From Streptomyces sp. F63 (GTDB lineage Bacteria; Actinomycetota; Actinomycetes; Streptomycetales; Streptomycetaceae): DNA of 64,000 nucleotides. A program made the position numbers and the translations under genes. Location of the stretch: the NCBI RefSeq assembly GCF_018070345.1, contig NZ_JAGPXX010000011.1, forward strand, positions 110,187-174,186, read 5' to 3'. The notes under the pieces were generated by a model, which ran no database searches, had not been told where the DNA came from, and was given only the letters and a program-made list of their open reading frames with translations. Of this stretch, positions 1 to 8,583 are shown piece by piece (position 1 is the first letter of the stretch; every line of letters starts with the position of its first letter).

Positions 1-1449
1 GCCGTGCTCGGCGTCGGGCTGTCCGTCGCCGCGGCCGTCGCCGCGGGACTGCCGCTGCCGGCTGCGGTCACCGGCGGTCTCGCGGCCCTGCTGGCGCTGT
101 TCACCGTGACCGACCCGTCGGTGCGGCGGCAGGCCGCCACCACCGCGCTGCTGCCGGCGGCCGGACTGCCCGTGCTCGCGCTGGCCACCGTCCTGCGGGA
201 GGACCCGGTGCTCCGGGACGGCGCGTTCCTGCTGGTCGTCCTCGGCGGCGTCTACGCCCGGCGCTGGGGGCCGCGCGGGCACGCCCTCGGCATCTTCGCC
301 TTCATGATGTTCTTCGCCGTTCAGTTCCTGGACGCGGTACCGGGCCGGCTGCCGGAGCTGTCCGCGGCCGTGCTGCTGTCCGTCGCGGTGTCGGGAGCCG
401 TGCGGTTCGCTGCCTGGCCGATCGAACGGCGCACCCCTCCGCCCGAGCTGCCCGCCCCGCAGGGCGGACGAGGACTGGGCCGCCCCACGACCCGGCAGGC
501 GGTCCAGGCCACGGCGGCGTGCGCGCTGGCCCTGGGCGCGGGCCAGGCGCTTTCGCAGGAGCGGTGGTACTGGGCGGTGGGCACCGTCTGGTGGATCTTC
601 GTCAACACCGCTTCGCGCGGTGAGACCCTGGTCCGCGGCTGGCGGCGTGTGGTCGGCACCGTCACGGGTGTCGCCGCGGGGCTGTTCACGGCCGTACCGC
701 TGCACGGCCAGCCCGCGCCGAGCGCCGTCCTCGTGGCCGTCTGCGTGTTCGGGATCTTCTACACGGCACCGCTCTCGTACAGCTGGATGATGTTCTTCGT
801 GACGGTCATGGCGGGGCTTCTCTACGGCCTGCTCGGCGTGCTGGACGAGGCGCTGCTCGCGCTGCGCGTCGCCGAGACGCTGGCCGGCGCGGTGGCCGTG
901 GCGCTCGCCGTGGCCGTCGTCCTCCCCGTCACCACACACGCCTCCACGGACGCCTGGATCCAGCGCTCCCTGATGTGCGTCCGGCAGTGCACGGCGGAGG
1001 CGTCCCGCCGCCTGGCCGGTGACGGGAACGCGGACCCGGCGCCGCACGCCGACGCGCTCGGACCGCTGCTCGACCGGGTGCGGGTCTCCGTGGCCCCGCT
1101 CCTCCACCCGCTCAACCCGTTCACCGCCCGAAGGGAGCGGGCCCGCCGGATCGTCGCCCTGCTCGACGAGTGCGCCGGCCACCTGCGCGACCTCACGGAG
1201 CTCGCGGCCGACCCGGCCGCCTCCCACGACACCCGGCTGACCGACGCCTGCCGTCGGGTGGAGGCGGCGGTGGCCGCGCTCGTCACCCCCGGAGCCGCGG
1301 TCGCGGCCGCCCGGCCCGCCCCCGTGGAAGCACCACGGCATCCGGGCGCCGAACGCGCCCTCGCCTGCCTGCACGGCCTGGAGGAGGCGCTCGCATCGCT
1401 CGCCGCTCCGCTGCGCTGCTCTCCGCGCGCGCCCCTGGCGTCCTCCTGA
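1..1449 (+). CDS. FUSC family membrane protein (5' partial)
   Basis: The reading frame is open from the first base, so the N-terminus lies outside the window; 482 residues are visible. The visible part has two blocks of hydrophobic helices separated by a loop containing a Pro-rich stretch, and a soluble C-terminal part. The second block begins with TTRQAVQATAACALALGAG and contains RWYWAVGTVWWIFVNTASRG, a pattern typical of the fusaric-acid-resistance (FUSC) / aromatic acid exporter superfamily. Members are inner-membrane proteins proposed to export organic acids or toxic aromatics; the substrate here cannot be read from sequence. The final 150 residues are Ala/Arg-rich and helical, probably cytoplasmic. 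Family assignment is good, transport role is inference. Confidence 0.8.
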   Translation, partial: AVLGVGLSVAAAVAAGLPLPAAVTGGLAALLALFTVTDPSVRRQAATTALLPAAGLPVLALATVLREDPVLRDGAFLLVVLGGVYARRWGPRGHALGIFAFMMFFAVQFLDAVPGRLPELSAAVLLSVAVSGAVRFAAWPIERRTPPPELPAPQGGRGLGRPTTRQAVQATAACALALGAGQALSQERWYWAVGTVWWIFVNTASRGETLVRGWRRVVGTVTGVAAGLFTAVPLHGQPAPSAVLVAVCVFGIFYTAPLSYSWMMFFVTVMAGLLYGLLGVLDEALLALRVAETLAGAVAVALAVAVVLPVTTHASTDAWIQRSLMCVRQCTAEASRRLAGDGNADPAPHADALGPLLDRVRVSVAPLLHPLNPFTARRERARRIVALLDECAGHLRDLTELAADPAASHDTRLTDACRRVEAAVAALVTPGAAVAAARPAPVEAPRHPGAERALACLHGLEEALASLAAPLRCSPRAPLASS

Positions 1450-1605
1450 GCCTGCGGGGTCGGGGGCGGCAGCGGGAAGGCGTGTCGGCGCACCGGCCGC
1501 GGGCACCCGCGACACGGAGAAGGGCGGGGCCGTCGTACGGCCGCCGCCCCTCGAACTGCGGGACCGGGACGCCGCCCGCGTGCGGGGCATCCGTGTCCCG
1601 GCCGG

Positions 1606-2550
1606 TCAGCGCAGAGGCTGGGCCTGCTGCGGTGTGATGCCCAGGGCCGCCGCGTACTGCGAGAGCACCAGCCTGCCGATCGCCGGATAGGAGCCCAGGG
1701 ACTCCCCCGACGCGCAGCCCGCCTCGGCGGCGGCGGCCTCCAGCAGCCCCTCGGGGAGCTCGGGCCCGATCAGATACGGCGCGAGCGCGAGCTGCGCCGA
1801 GCCGGCGCCCCGCAGCTCCTCCGCGGCCTTTCCGATGGAGCCCTCGACGTCCAGCGCGGCGGCGAGCACCGGAACCGCGAGACGGGCGGCGAGGAGCATG
1901 CCGGTGATGCCGGCGGCCTGCACGGCGTCCTCACCGCCGACGGTGGCGAGGATGATGCCGTCGGCGGCCGTGGCGACGGTGAACAGCCGTGCCCGGTCGG
2001 CGCGGGCGAGCCCGGCCTCCGACAGCCGCACGTGCAGGGCTTCCGCCAGGAGGGGGTGCGGGCCGAGCGCCTCGGTCAGCTCGGCGGACGTCCGGCTGTC
2101 CATGACGGCCTGCCGGATGCGGCGGGTGAGCGCGCTGTCCGGGCCGGCGAGCAGCGGCACCACGACGGCGTCGGGGGCGTCCTCGCCGATGGCGGGGATC
2201 CGTCCTCCTTCCGTCCCGGCGCTCTCGGCCGCCTCGGTGGCGCGGGCCAGCCGGGCGGCACGGTCCGCCGCGGCCCGGGAGAGCACGGACGACAGTGCGG
2301 GGAACTCGTCGTCACCGCCGTCGATGTATCCGATGTGGGCGTGCAGGCCCGGCAGCTCGGACCGGGCGATGCTGACGACCTCTTCCGCCAGGCTGCGGGA
2401 GGCCGCGTCGGGCGTGCCGGGCACCGCCAGCACCAGCGCGGGGGCACCCTCCGGCGCCGCCAGCGGCTCCGGTTTCCGGTGCCGACCGGGCTGGCGGGGA
2501 CGCGGCATTCGTACGGGCAGGCCCGGTGCGGGCCCTGTGGGGGTGCTCAT
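1606..2550 (-). CDS. CbiX/SirB-like chelatase-family protein lacking the usual metal-binding histidines
   Basis: The 314-residue protein has the two-lobed alpha/beta layout of sirohydrochlorin/cobalt chelatases: a first lobe starting with ALVLAVPGTPDAASRSLAEEV and a second with a similar strand-helix order. True CbiX/SirB enzymes have a His in the first strand loop (AHGSRDP-type) and another near PLLLxxGxH. Here these read VPGTPD and PLLAGPDS, so the metal-inserting histidines are missing. It may be a regulatory or structural relative rather than an active ferro/cobaltochelatase. The ATG at 2550 (MSTPTGPAPG) is chosen; the frame extends 24 codons upstream but there is no better ribosome site there. 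The gene stands alone, downstream of the end of the FUSC gene. Family call fairly sure, function unknown. Confidence 0.7.
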   Translation of the reverse strand: MSTPTGPAPGLPVRMPRPRQPGRHRKPEPLAAPEGAPALVLAVPGTPDAASRSLAEEVVSIARSELPGLHAHIGYIDGGDDEFPALSSVLSRAAADRAARLARATEAAESAGTEGGRIPAIGEDAPDAVVVPLLAGPDSALTRRIRQAVMDSRTSAELTEALGPHPLLAEALHVRLSEAGLARADRARLFTVATAADGIILATVGGEDAVQAAGITGMLLAARLAVPVLAAALDVEGSIGKAAEELRGAGSAQLALAPYLIGPELPEGLLEAAAAEAGCASGESLGSYPAIGRLVLSQYAAALGITPQQAQPLR

Positions 2551-2656
2551 GGCGCCGCATGTTAACCCTTTGGAGGGCTTTGGTGTTCGGGGAGGGTGCG
2601 GCTGTGCGCTCTTCGTCCACATTCGTCCGGCGCTTCGTTGCGTTACTCGGAGTACG

Positions 2657-3964
2657 TCAGCTGGGGGCGGGCGGGTGCGGACAGAGAGCGAGCAGGCTTC
2701 CGTCGACGGGAAGCCGCAGGCTGCCGCGGGCCAGTTCGCCGGCGATCCGCAGAGCGCCGTCGAGCGGGCCGCCCTCGGCGCTCACCGGGCGCGCGTGCGG
2801 CGCGAGCCGGGACAGCTCCTCCCGGAAGGGCTCCAGCAGAAGCGGCCCCATCCCGAGGAGACCGCCGGTGAAGGCCACCGGGCAGCCGGTGGCGGGCGGG
2901 CAGACAGCGGCCGTCGTCTCGGCGATGCCGCGGGCCGCGTCCCGCAGGATGCCGGCCGCCACCGGGTCCTCCCCGGCGCAGGCGGCCACCTCCGGCGCGA
3001 ACGAGGCGAGGACGGCGGCGCGGTCGCTCCGCGGATAGAGCTGGGCCGGAAGACCGGCGGCCGGGCCGAAGACCGCCTCCAGCCGGGCCAGCAGCGCCTC
3101 CGAGCCGCCCCGGCGCCCGTCGTGGGCCCGGAGAGCCGCCTCCAGGCCGGCCCGGCCGATCCAGGCGCCTCCACCGCAGTCGCCGAGCAGATGACCCCAG
3201 CCGTCGGCCCGCCGCCAACCGCCGCCCGGAGCGGGGCGGTCCGGAGATCCGCCGGAAACCGGAGCCCCTTCCGGGGGCGTGCCGGCGCCCGGGAGGGCTC
3301 CCGGAGGGGCGGACGGACGGGAGGCGGGGCGCCCGCCGGGCCCGGCGGGCCCGGCGGGTCCCCGGGCGGCACGGACCGGACCGGAGCCGGGCGGATCCCC
3401 GTGGCCGCGGGGCGCACCGGGGTGCGGGGAAGCGCCGGAGAGCCGGTGTCCCAGGGGAAGGTGGTCCCCGGCGCCGTGTGACGCGTCCGGGTCCGCCCCG
3501 AGGGCGATCACGCCGGTGCCCGCCGCGACGACCGCGCCCGCCCGCTGGCCGAGGGCTCCGGCGTAGGCGGTGACGGCGTCGGCTGCCAGCGCCAGCCGGC
3601 GGACGCCCAGTTCGGCGGCGAGGGCCCCCGGCAGCCGGGCCCGCAGATCACCGCCCAGGGTGGCCATCCCGGCGGCACCCACCGCCACCGCGGCCACGGC
3701 ACCTCCGCGCCGTGGCCCGGCCTCTCCGGCCCGGGCCAGCAATTCCCGTACGGCGGGGAGCAGGAGGGCGAGCAGATGCCCGGCGTCGATGCCCCGGGGC
3801 CCCGTGCGCACGGGTTCGGTCCCGATCGCCTCCCCGGCCCGCTCGCCGTCCTCCGGACGGGCGAGAGCCACACGCAGTCCGGAGCCGCCGGAGTCGACTC
3901 CGACGACCCAGCGGCGCTCACCGCCGCGGTGCTTCCGTCCGCCGGCCTCCCGGGAGCCGCTCAT
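2657..3964 (-). CDS. N-acetylglucosamine kinase-like BadF/BadG-type ATPase with long insertion
   Basis: 435 residues of the ASKHA sugar-kinase superfamily (BadF/BadG/BcrA/BcrD ATPase, N-acetylglucosamine kinase type). The phosphate-1 loop is GVDSGGSGLRVAL (residues 22-34), the phosphate-2/adenosine region includes VVAAGTGVIALG (145-156) and DGWGHLLGDCGGGAWIG (254-270), and a C-terminal FTGGLLGMG loop is present. The expected product phosphorylates an amino sugar in the cytoplasm. Between GVIALGAD and WRRADGWGHLLGD, which are normally about ten residues apart, lie some 90 Pro/Gly/Ala-rich residues (about 159-248; DNA 3221-3490). The start ATG at 3964 has GGAG seven bases upstream; the longer frame upstream is Pro/Gly-rich and not convincing. 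Confidence 0.75.
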   Translation of the reverse strand: MSGSREAGGRKHRGGERRWVVGVDSGGSGLRVALARPEDGERAGEAIGTEPVRTGPRGIDAGHLLALLLPAVRELLARAGEAGPRRGGAVAAVAVGAAGMATLGGDLRARLPGALAAELGVRRLALAADAVTAYAGALGQRAGAVVAAGTGVIALGADPDASHGAGDHLPLGHRLSGASPHPGAPRGHGDPPGSGPVRAARGPAGPAGPGGRPASRPSAPPGALPGAGTPPEGAPVSGGSPDRPAPGGGWRRADGWGHLLGDCGGGAWIGRAGLEAALRAHDGRRGGSEALLARLEAVFGPAAGLPAQLYPRSDRAAVLASFAPEVAACAGEDPVAAGILRDAARGIAETTAAVCPPATGCPVAFTGGLLGMGPLLLEPFREELSRLAPHARPVSAEGGPLDGALRIAGELARGSLRLPVDGSLLALCPHPPAPS

Positions 3965-4259
3965 GCTCCGTCTCCTCGCCGGCCGGCCGCCCCGGCAGGA
4001 CCGGGTGCGCCCGCCGAGGAGAGCGGTGGGCGGCCGGCGGCGGACGCGCCCTGGGCTGCGGGCGCCGGTGCCTTCCGTGCGCGGCACCGGAGGAGACGCT
4101 GCCGCGGCCGGGGGATGCCGGGCGCCCGCGGCTCCGGGCGGCCCTCCGGGGCGCTGTGGCCCGCCGGGCGCGAGCCCCGGACCGGCCGCCGTGCGCGGAC
4201 CGGGGGTGCCTGCCGCCGCGCCGTGCGCGGGAGCGGGCCCGCCGCCCCCGCGCCGCACC

Positions 4260-4937
4260 TCACGGCAGGCGCCAGTCGACCGGTTGGCCGCCCTGCTGTA
4301 CGAGGAGGTCGTTGGCGCGGCTGAACGGACGGGAGCCGAAGAACCCGCGGTCGGCGGACATGGGGGAGGGGTGCGCCGACTCCACGGCCGGGAGCGGGCC
4401 GAGCAGCGGGCGCACGTTCCGCGCGTCCCGCCCCCAGAGGATGGCCACCAGGGGGCGGCCCCGCTCGGCGAGGGCCCGGATGGCCTGTTCGGTGACGGCT
4501 TCCCAGCCCTTGCCGCGGTGTGCGGCGGGCTTGCGCGGGGCGGTGGTGAGCGCCCGGTTGAGGAGCAGCACGCCCTGCCGGGTCCACGGGGTCAGATCGC
4601 CGTTGGAGGGCCGCGGGACTCCGAGGTCGCTCTGGAGTTCCCGGAAGATGTTCTCCAGGCTGCCGGGGAGCGGACGGACCTCGGGTGCCACCGAGAAGCT
4701 GAGCCCCACGGCGTGTCCGGGCGTGGGATAGGGGTCCTGACCCACGATCAGGACCCGTACCTCGTCGAAGGGCTGCTGGAAGGCGCGCAGCACATGCGGT
4801 CCGGCGGGCAGGTACGTGCGCCCGGCGGCGATCTCGGCACGGAGGAAGTCCCCCATCGCGGCGATCTGCCCGGCGACCGGGTCGAGCGCCTTGGCCCAGT
4901 CCGGTTCGACGATTTCGTTCAATGGTCGTGCAGCCAC
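4260..4937 (-). CDS. ung: Uracil-DNA glycosylase, family 1
   Basis: 225 residues, the normal length for family-1 UDG. It removes uracil from DNA as the first step of base excision repair. The water-activating loop GQDPYPTPGHAVGLSFSV contains the catalytic Asp68, and the leucine-intercalation loop HPSPMSADRGFFGSRPFS contains the catalytic His189; the uracil-binding residues LLNRALTT are also present. All active-site motifs are intact. It lies between a kinase-like gene and a BNR-repeat gene on the same strand, with 295 bp of very GC-rich sequence before the kinase; there is no sign of functional coupling. Confidence 0.95.
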   Translation of the reverse strand: MAARPLNEIVEPDWAKALDPVAGQIAAMGDFLRAEIAAGRTYLPAGPHVLRAFQQPFDEVRVLIVGQDPYPTPGHAVGLSFSVAPEVRPLPGSLENIFRELQSDLGVPRPSNGDLTPWTRQGVLLLNRALTTAPRKPAAHRGKGWEAVTEQAIRALAERGRPLVAILWGRDARNVRPLLGPLPAVESAHPSPMSADRGFFGSRPFSRANDLLVQQGGQPVDWRLP

Positions 4938-4994
4938 GGACGGTCACTCTACTGGCTCCCCGCACAGGTTCGTCGGCGGTCCCGGCAACCCGGC

Positions 4995-6101
4995 TCAGCC
5001 GATCACGGCGGCACGCACACAGAGCACATCCGGGAAGTGGGCGGCGAGTTGGCGCCAGCTCTCGCCCTCGTCCGCGCTCGCGTACAGCTCGCCGTTGCGG
5101 TTGCCGAAGTACAGCCCGGCCGGGTCGGCGCCGTCGGTCCACAGGGCATCCCGCAGCACCGGGCCGTAGTGCGCTGCCTCGGGGAGGCCCGCGCCGAGCG
5201 GTTCCCAGCTCTCACCCGCGTCCTCCGTGCGGTAGACCCGGCAGCGGCGCCCGGCCGGCACCCGGTCCGCGTCGGCGTTGAGCGGGAAGACGTAGGCGAC
5301 GCCGCCGCGGCGGGGGTGGGCCACGACCGGGAAGCCGAAGTCCGAGGGCAGGGAGCCGCCGATGGGGGTCCACCGGGCGCCGGCGTCGTCGCTGCGGTAG
5401 ACGCCCCAGTGGTTCTGCAGGTAGAGCCGGTCCGGGTCGGCGGCGTCGCGGGCGATCTTGTGGACGCACTGCCCGAACTCCGGGTAGGGGTCGGGCAGGA
5501 AGACGGCCGAGATCCCGGTGTTCGACGGGGCCCAGCTCGAACCGCCGTCCAGGGAGCGGAAGACGCCGGCGGCGGATACCGCGACCGTCACCGCCCGCGG
5601 GTCGCGCGGGTCGGTGAGGACCGTGTGCACGGCCTCCCCGCCGCCGCCCGGTGCCCACCGGTCGCGCGTGGGGTGCTCCCACAGGGGCCGGACCAGCCCG
5701 AAGGTCTCGCCGCCGTCCTCCGAGCGGAAGAGCGCGGCCGGCTCGGTGCCCGCGTAGACCACGCCGGGCTCGGCCGGGCCGGCCGGCTGGAGCTGCCAGA
5801 CCCGCTCCAGGGAGGCTCCGGTGTCCTCCGGGAAGCGGACGGCCGGACGTTCCGGCTCCCGCCAGGTGGCGCCGAGATCGTCGGAGTGGAAGACGGACGG
5901 GCCCCAGTGCGAGCTGTCCCCGCCGACCAGGAGCCGGGGAGTGCCGCCGGGCCGCGGGTCGATCCCGACCGAGTAGACGGCCTGTGCGGCGAAGTGCGGG
6001 CCGTCGAACTCCCATTCCCCGGCCGTCCCGCCGGCGGAGCCGCGCCGCCGGGCGAGGAAGAGTCCTTTGCGGGTCCCCACGGCGAGCAGGACGTCGGTCA
6101 T
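4995..6101 (-). CDS. BNR/sialidase-like beta-propeller repeat protein
   Basis: 368 residues of repeated beta-propeller blades. Asp-box-type repeats (SxDxGxTW) are visible, for example FHSDDLGATW, FRSEDGGETF, FRSLDGGSSW, YRSDDAGARW, YRTEDAGESW and YASADEGESW. This matches the WD40/YVTN/BNR-like exo-alpha-sialidase-like proteins widespread in actinomycetes. There is no signal peptide and no sialidase RIP motif, so it is probably a cytoplasmic binding protein rather than a glycosidase. The ATG at 6101 follows GGAGGTGCCGTG, a good ribosome site; the frame extends 16 codons further but without support. Confidence 0.75.
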   Translation of the reverse strand: MTDVLLAVGTRKGLFLARRRGSAGGTAGEWEFDGPHFAAQAVYSVGIDPRPGGTPRLLVGGDSSHWGPSVFHSDDLGATWREPERPAVRFPEDTGASLERVWQLQPAGPAEPGVVYAGTEPAALFRSEDGGETFGLVRPLWEHPTRDRWAPGGGGEAVHTVLTDPRDPRAVTVAVSAAGVFRSLDGGSSWAPSNTGISAVFLPDPYPEFGQCVHKIARDAADPDRLYLQNHWGVYRSDDAGARWTPIGGSLPSDFGFPVVAHPRRGGVAYVFPLNADADRVPAGRRCRVYRTEDAGESWEPLGAGLPEAAHYGPVLRDALWTDGADPAGLYFGNRNGELYASADEGESWRQLAAHFPDVLCVRAAVIG

Positions 6102-6191
6102 CACGGCACCTCCGGAACGTGGTCGTGTTGCGTGGGTCACAGTCTGCACCGGCCCACTGACAACGGCGTTCCGCCACGGCGCCGTACCAGG

Positions 6192-7289
6192 TCAGCCCGC
6201 CCGCAGGTACGGAACGGGGACGGGGAGCGGGGCGTCCAGCTCCCGCGCGGCGCGCCGGGCGAAGTAGGGGTCGCGGAGCAGTTCCCGGCCCAGCAGCACC
6301 GCGTCGGCCCGGCCGGCGGCGAGGATCTCCTCCGCCTGGTGCGCCGCGGTGATCTCGCCGACCGCCCCGACCGGCATCCCGGTCCGGGTCCGGACCCGCT
6401 CGGCGAACGGCACCTGGTAGCCGGGTCCCGTGGGAATGCGGACCCGGGGCGCGTTGCCGCCGCTGGAGACGTCCAGAAGGTCCACTCCGTGTGCGCGGAG
6501 GTCCGCGGCCAGCCGTACGGTGTCGTCCACCGTCCAGCCGGCCTGTTCGCCCGCCCCGTTCTCCGCCAGCCAGTCCGTCGCCGAGACGCGGAACAGGACG
6601 GGCAGGTCGTCCGGCCACACCTCGCGGACCGCGTCCACCACCCGCAGGGCGAGCCGTGTCCGGTTCTCGTAGGAGCCGCCGTGGGCATCGGTGCGCCGGT
6701 TGCTGTACGGCGACAGGAACTCCCCGATGAGGTAGCCGTGCGCCCCGTGCACCTCGGCGACCTGGAAGCCGGCGGCCAGGGCCCGCCGTGCGGCGTCGGC
6801 GAACTGCCCCACCACGGCGTCGATCTGCCGGACCGACAGCTCGGCGGGGACCGGATGTCCCTCGTCGAAGGGCAGCGGGCTCGGCCCGAGGGGCCGCCAG
6901 CCGCCCTCGCCGGCGGTGAGCGGGGCGCCGCCCTTCCACGGCAGGGCCGTCGACGCCTTGCGCCCGGCGTGCGCGAGCTGGATGCCGGGGACCGTGCCCT
7001 GGTCCTTGAGGAGTCCGGTGAGGCGCCGGAATGCCTCCGTCTGGCGGTCGTTCCAGAGGCCGAGGTCTCCCGGGCTGATCCGGCCCTCGGGGCTGACGGC
7101 CGTGGCCTCGACCAGGATGAGGCCGGTGCCGCCCACGGCGCGCGAGGCGTAGTGCGTGAGGTGCCAGTCACCCGGCATCCCCGCGTCGGGTCCGGTGTGC
7201 ACCGCGGAGTACTGGCACATCGGTGCCATCCAGACGCGGTTGGGGACGGTCAGCGAGCGCAGGGTCAGGGGGGTGAACAGACGGCTCAC
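6192..7289 (-). CDS. NADH:flavin oxidoreductase, old yellow enzyme (YqjM-like)
   Basis: 365 residues, TIM-barrel FMN enzyme of the old yellow enzyme family. The N-terminus LTVPNRVWMAPMCQYSA carries the Cys (residue 25) that tunes FMN in the YqjM/thermophilic class, and VHGAHGYL contains the His pair that binds the phenolic or enone ligand. C-terminal motifs GAVGEI and ADAVLLGRELL bind FMN phosphate. Such enzymes reduce alpha,beta-unsaturated carbonyls with NAD(P)H and often respond to electrophile stress. The gene is divergent from an ArsR-type regulator only 118 bp away, which suggests that regulator controls it. Confidence 0.9.
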   Translation of the reverse strand: MSRLFTPLTLRSLTVPNRVWMAPMCQYSAVHTGPDAGMPGDWHLTHYASRAVGGTGLILVEATAVSPEGRISPGDLGLWNDRQTEAFRRLTGLLKDQGTVPGIQLAHAGRKASTALPWKGGAPLTAGEGGWRPLGPSPLPFDEGHPVPAELSVRQIDAVVGQFADAARRALAAGFQVAEVHGAHGYLIGEFLSPYSNRRTDAHGGSYENRTRLALRVVDAVREVWPDDLPVLFRVSATDWLAENGAGEQAGWTVDDTVRLAADLRAHGVDLLDVSSGGNAPRVRIPTGPGYQVPFAERVRTRTGMPVGAVGEITAAHQAEEILAAGRADAVLLGRELLRDPYFARRAARELDAPLPVPVPYLRAG

Positions 7290-7340
7290 GGCGGGCTCCG
7301 GGTGGGATCGGCGGTCGCAACGACTCGTACGCCAGGCATC

Positions 7341-7381
7341 GTAGTACGGGATGTGTCAAACTACGAGGGTCTTCGTACAAT
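7341..7381. promoter_or_regulatory. Divergent control region between OYE and ArsR genes
   Basis: An inverted repeat GTAGT (7341-7345) and ACTAC (7360-7364) separated by 14 bp sits in the 118-bp divergent gap, followed by a plus-strand -10-like TACAAT at 7376-7381. No good -35 box is seen. This would fit an ArsR-family operator overlapping the promoter of the regulator; the assignment rests on position and symmetry only. Confidence 0.4.
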
Positions 7382-7407
7382 GAAGGGCCCCGCCCCGAGG
7401 AGCCGCC

Positions 7408-7758
7408 GTGACCGCCCCGCCCCCGAGCCGCACGCTGGACCACCCGCCCCGGGACGCGATCCGGCTCGAAGGCGTGCTGCACGCCCTCTCCGACCCGATG
7501 CGGTTGCGGATCGTCCGGCGCCTGGCCGCCGCCGAGGACGAGTTGTCCTGCTCGCTCTTCGGCCTTCCGATCAGCAAGTCCACGACCACGCACCACTTCC
7601 GGGTGCTGCGCGAGAGCGGCGTGATCCAGCAGTGCTACCGGGGGACGGCCAAGATGAACGGCCTCCGCCGGGACGACCTCGACGCCCTCTTCCCGGGCCT
7701 GCTCGACAGCCTGCTCCGGGCCGCCGCGCTCCAGGCGCGCCGGCTCCGCGAGGGCTGA
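7408..7758 (+). CDS. ArsR family winged-helix repressor
   Basis: 116 residues. The winged helix is typical: LHALSDPMRLRIVRRLA followed by a recognition region SKSTTTHHFRVLRESGVI and a wing ending in GTAKMNGLRRDDLD. No CxC metal-binding pair typical of arsenic or cadmium sensors is present; the single Cys pair (SCSL and QQCYRG) is not in the usual positions. The GTG at 7408 follows GAGGAGCCGCC. It is divergent from the old yellow enzyme gene and probably controls it and itself; a ligand such as a reactive enone or quinone is inference. Confidence 0.85.
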   Translation: MTAPPPSRTLDHPPRDAIRLEGVLHALSDPMRLRIVRRLAAAEDELSCSLFGLPISKSTTTHHFRVLRESGVIQQCYRGTAKMNGLRRDDLDALFPGLLDSLLRAAALQARRLREG

Positions 7759-7779
7759 GGGCGCCGGCCCGCCGGGGCG

Positions 7780-8445
7780 TCACAGGTCCCGCATCCGGCC
7801 GATCTCGGCGGTCTGCTGGGCGCTCATGTCGGTGGTCATCTCCTCCACCAGGACGTCGTTCCCCTCCTTGAGGACCGTGGTGGCCATCGTCACCGCGCCC
7901 TGATGGTGGGTGATCATCAGTTTGAGGAAGAGTTCGTCGAAGGCGTCCCCGCGGGCCGCGGAGAGCCGGTCGAGCTCCGCCTCGGTGGCCATGCCCGGCA
8001 TCGAACCGTGGCCGTGCCCGTGCGTCTCCTGTTCCCCGTGTGCCCCGCCCCGCCGGTCGAGCCAGCCCTCCATGGCCCCGATCTCGGGACCCTGGGCCGC
8101 CGCGATCCGCCGGGCGATCCTCCGCACGCCCGCCGAGTCCGCGTGCTTCTCCGCGAGCGCGGCCATGGTCAGGGCCTGCCGGTGGTGAACGATCATCATC
8201 CGGACGAAGCGCACGTCGGCCGCGTTGGGGGCGGAATCCTCGCGGCCGGCCTTCCCGGCCTCCTCCGCCGAGAGGGTCCCGGCGGCCTCACCCGGTCGGC
8301 CGGGCGCGACCACGGAGGGGCCGGCGTCCGCCTTCGCCGGGGCCGGACCGTCCGCCTCGCAGGCCGAGAGGGCCAGGGCCGCGGCCGCCGCCGCGGAGAC
8401 GAGGAGCTGCGAACGGGCCCGGCCCGTCATCCGATGGTGGAACAC
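7780..8445 (-). CDS. DUF305 family lipoprotein
   Basis: 221 residues from a GTG at 8445 that has GGAGG four bases upstream; an ATG at 8430 is an alternative. The N-terminus has a positively charged segment, a hydrophobic stretch and a lipobox-like LALSAC, so the mature protein is likely a lipoprotein anchored outside the membrane. Two DUF305 helical hairpins follow, each with the MIVHHRQALTMA or MITHHQGAVTMA signature. A His/Met-rich loop (HGEQETHGHGHGSMPGM) between them suggests binding of copper or another soft metal. It is divergent from the secreted LVIVD protein and the two may work together at the cell surface. Confidence 0.85.
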   Translation of the reverse strand: MFHHRMTGRARSQLLVSAAAAAALALSACEADGPAPAKADAGPSVVAPGRPGEAAGTLSAEEAGKAGREDSAPNAADVRFVRMMIVHHRQALTMAALAEKHADSAGVRRIARRIAAAQGPEIGAMEGWLDRRGGAHGEQETHGHGHGSMPGMATEAELDRLSAARGDAFDELFLKLMITHHQGAVTMATTVLKEGNDVLVEEMTTDMSAQQTAEIGRMRDL

Positions 8446-8583
8446 AGGACCTCCAGGGGTGGAGCGAAGCGGCACCGGCTGCGAACACATCTTCGTTAAT
8501 CACTGTTGAGATGTACATGTAGACGGCGATACTGCGGAATTGACGCACCGTTCGACGCCGAACGGACCATGAAGGAGGTCTCA

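Noticed and set aside
3570..7871. A 1433-codon open frame on the plus strand opposite the ung, BNR and OYE genes
   Set aside because: It is a GC-bias shadow; the minus-strand genes carry intact family motifs, and its translation is Arg/Gly/Pro-rich with no domain.
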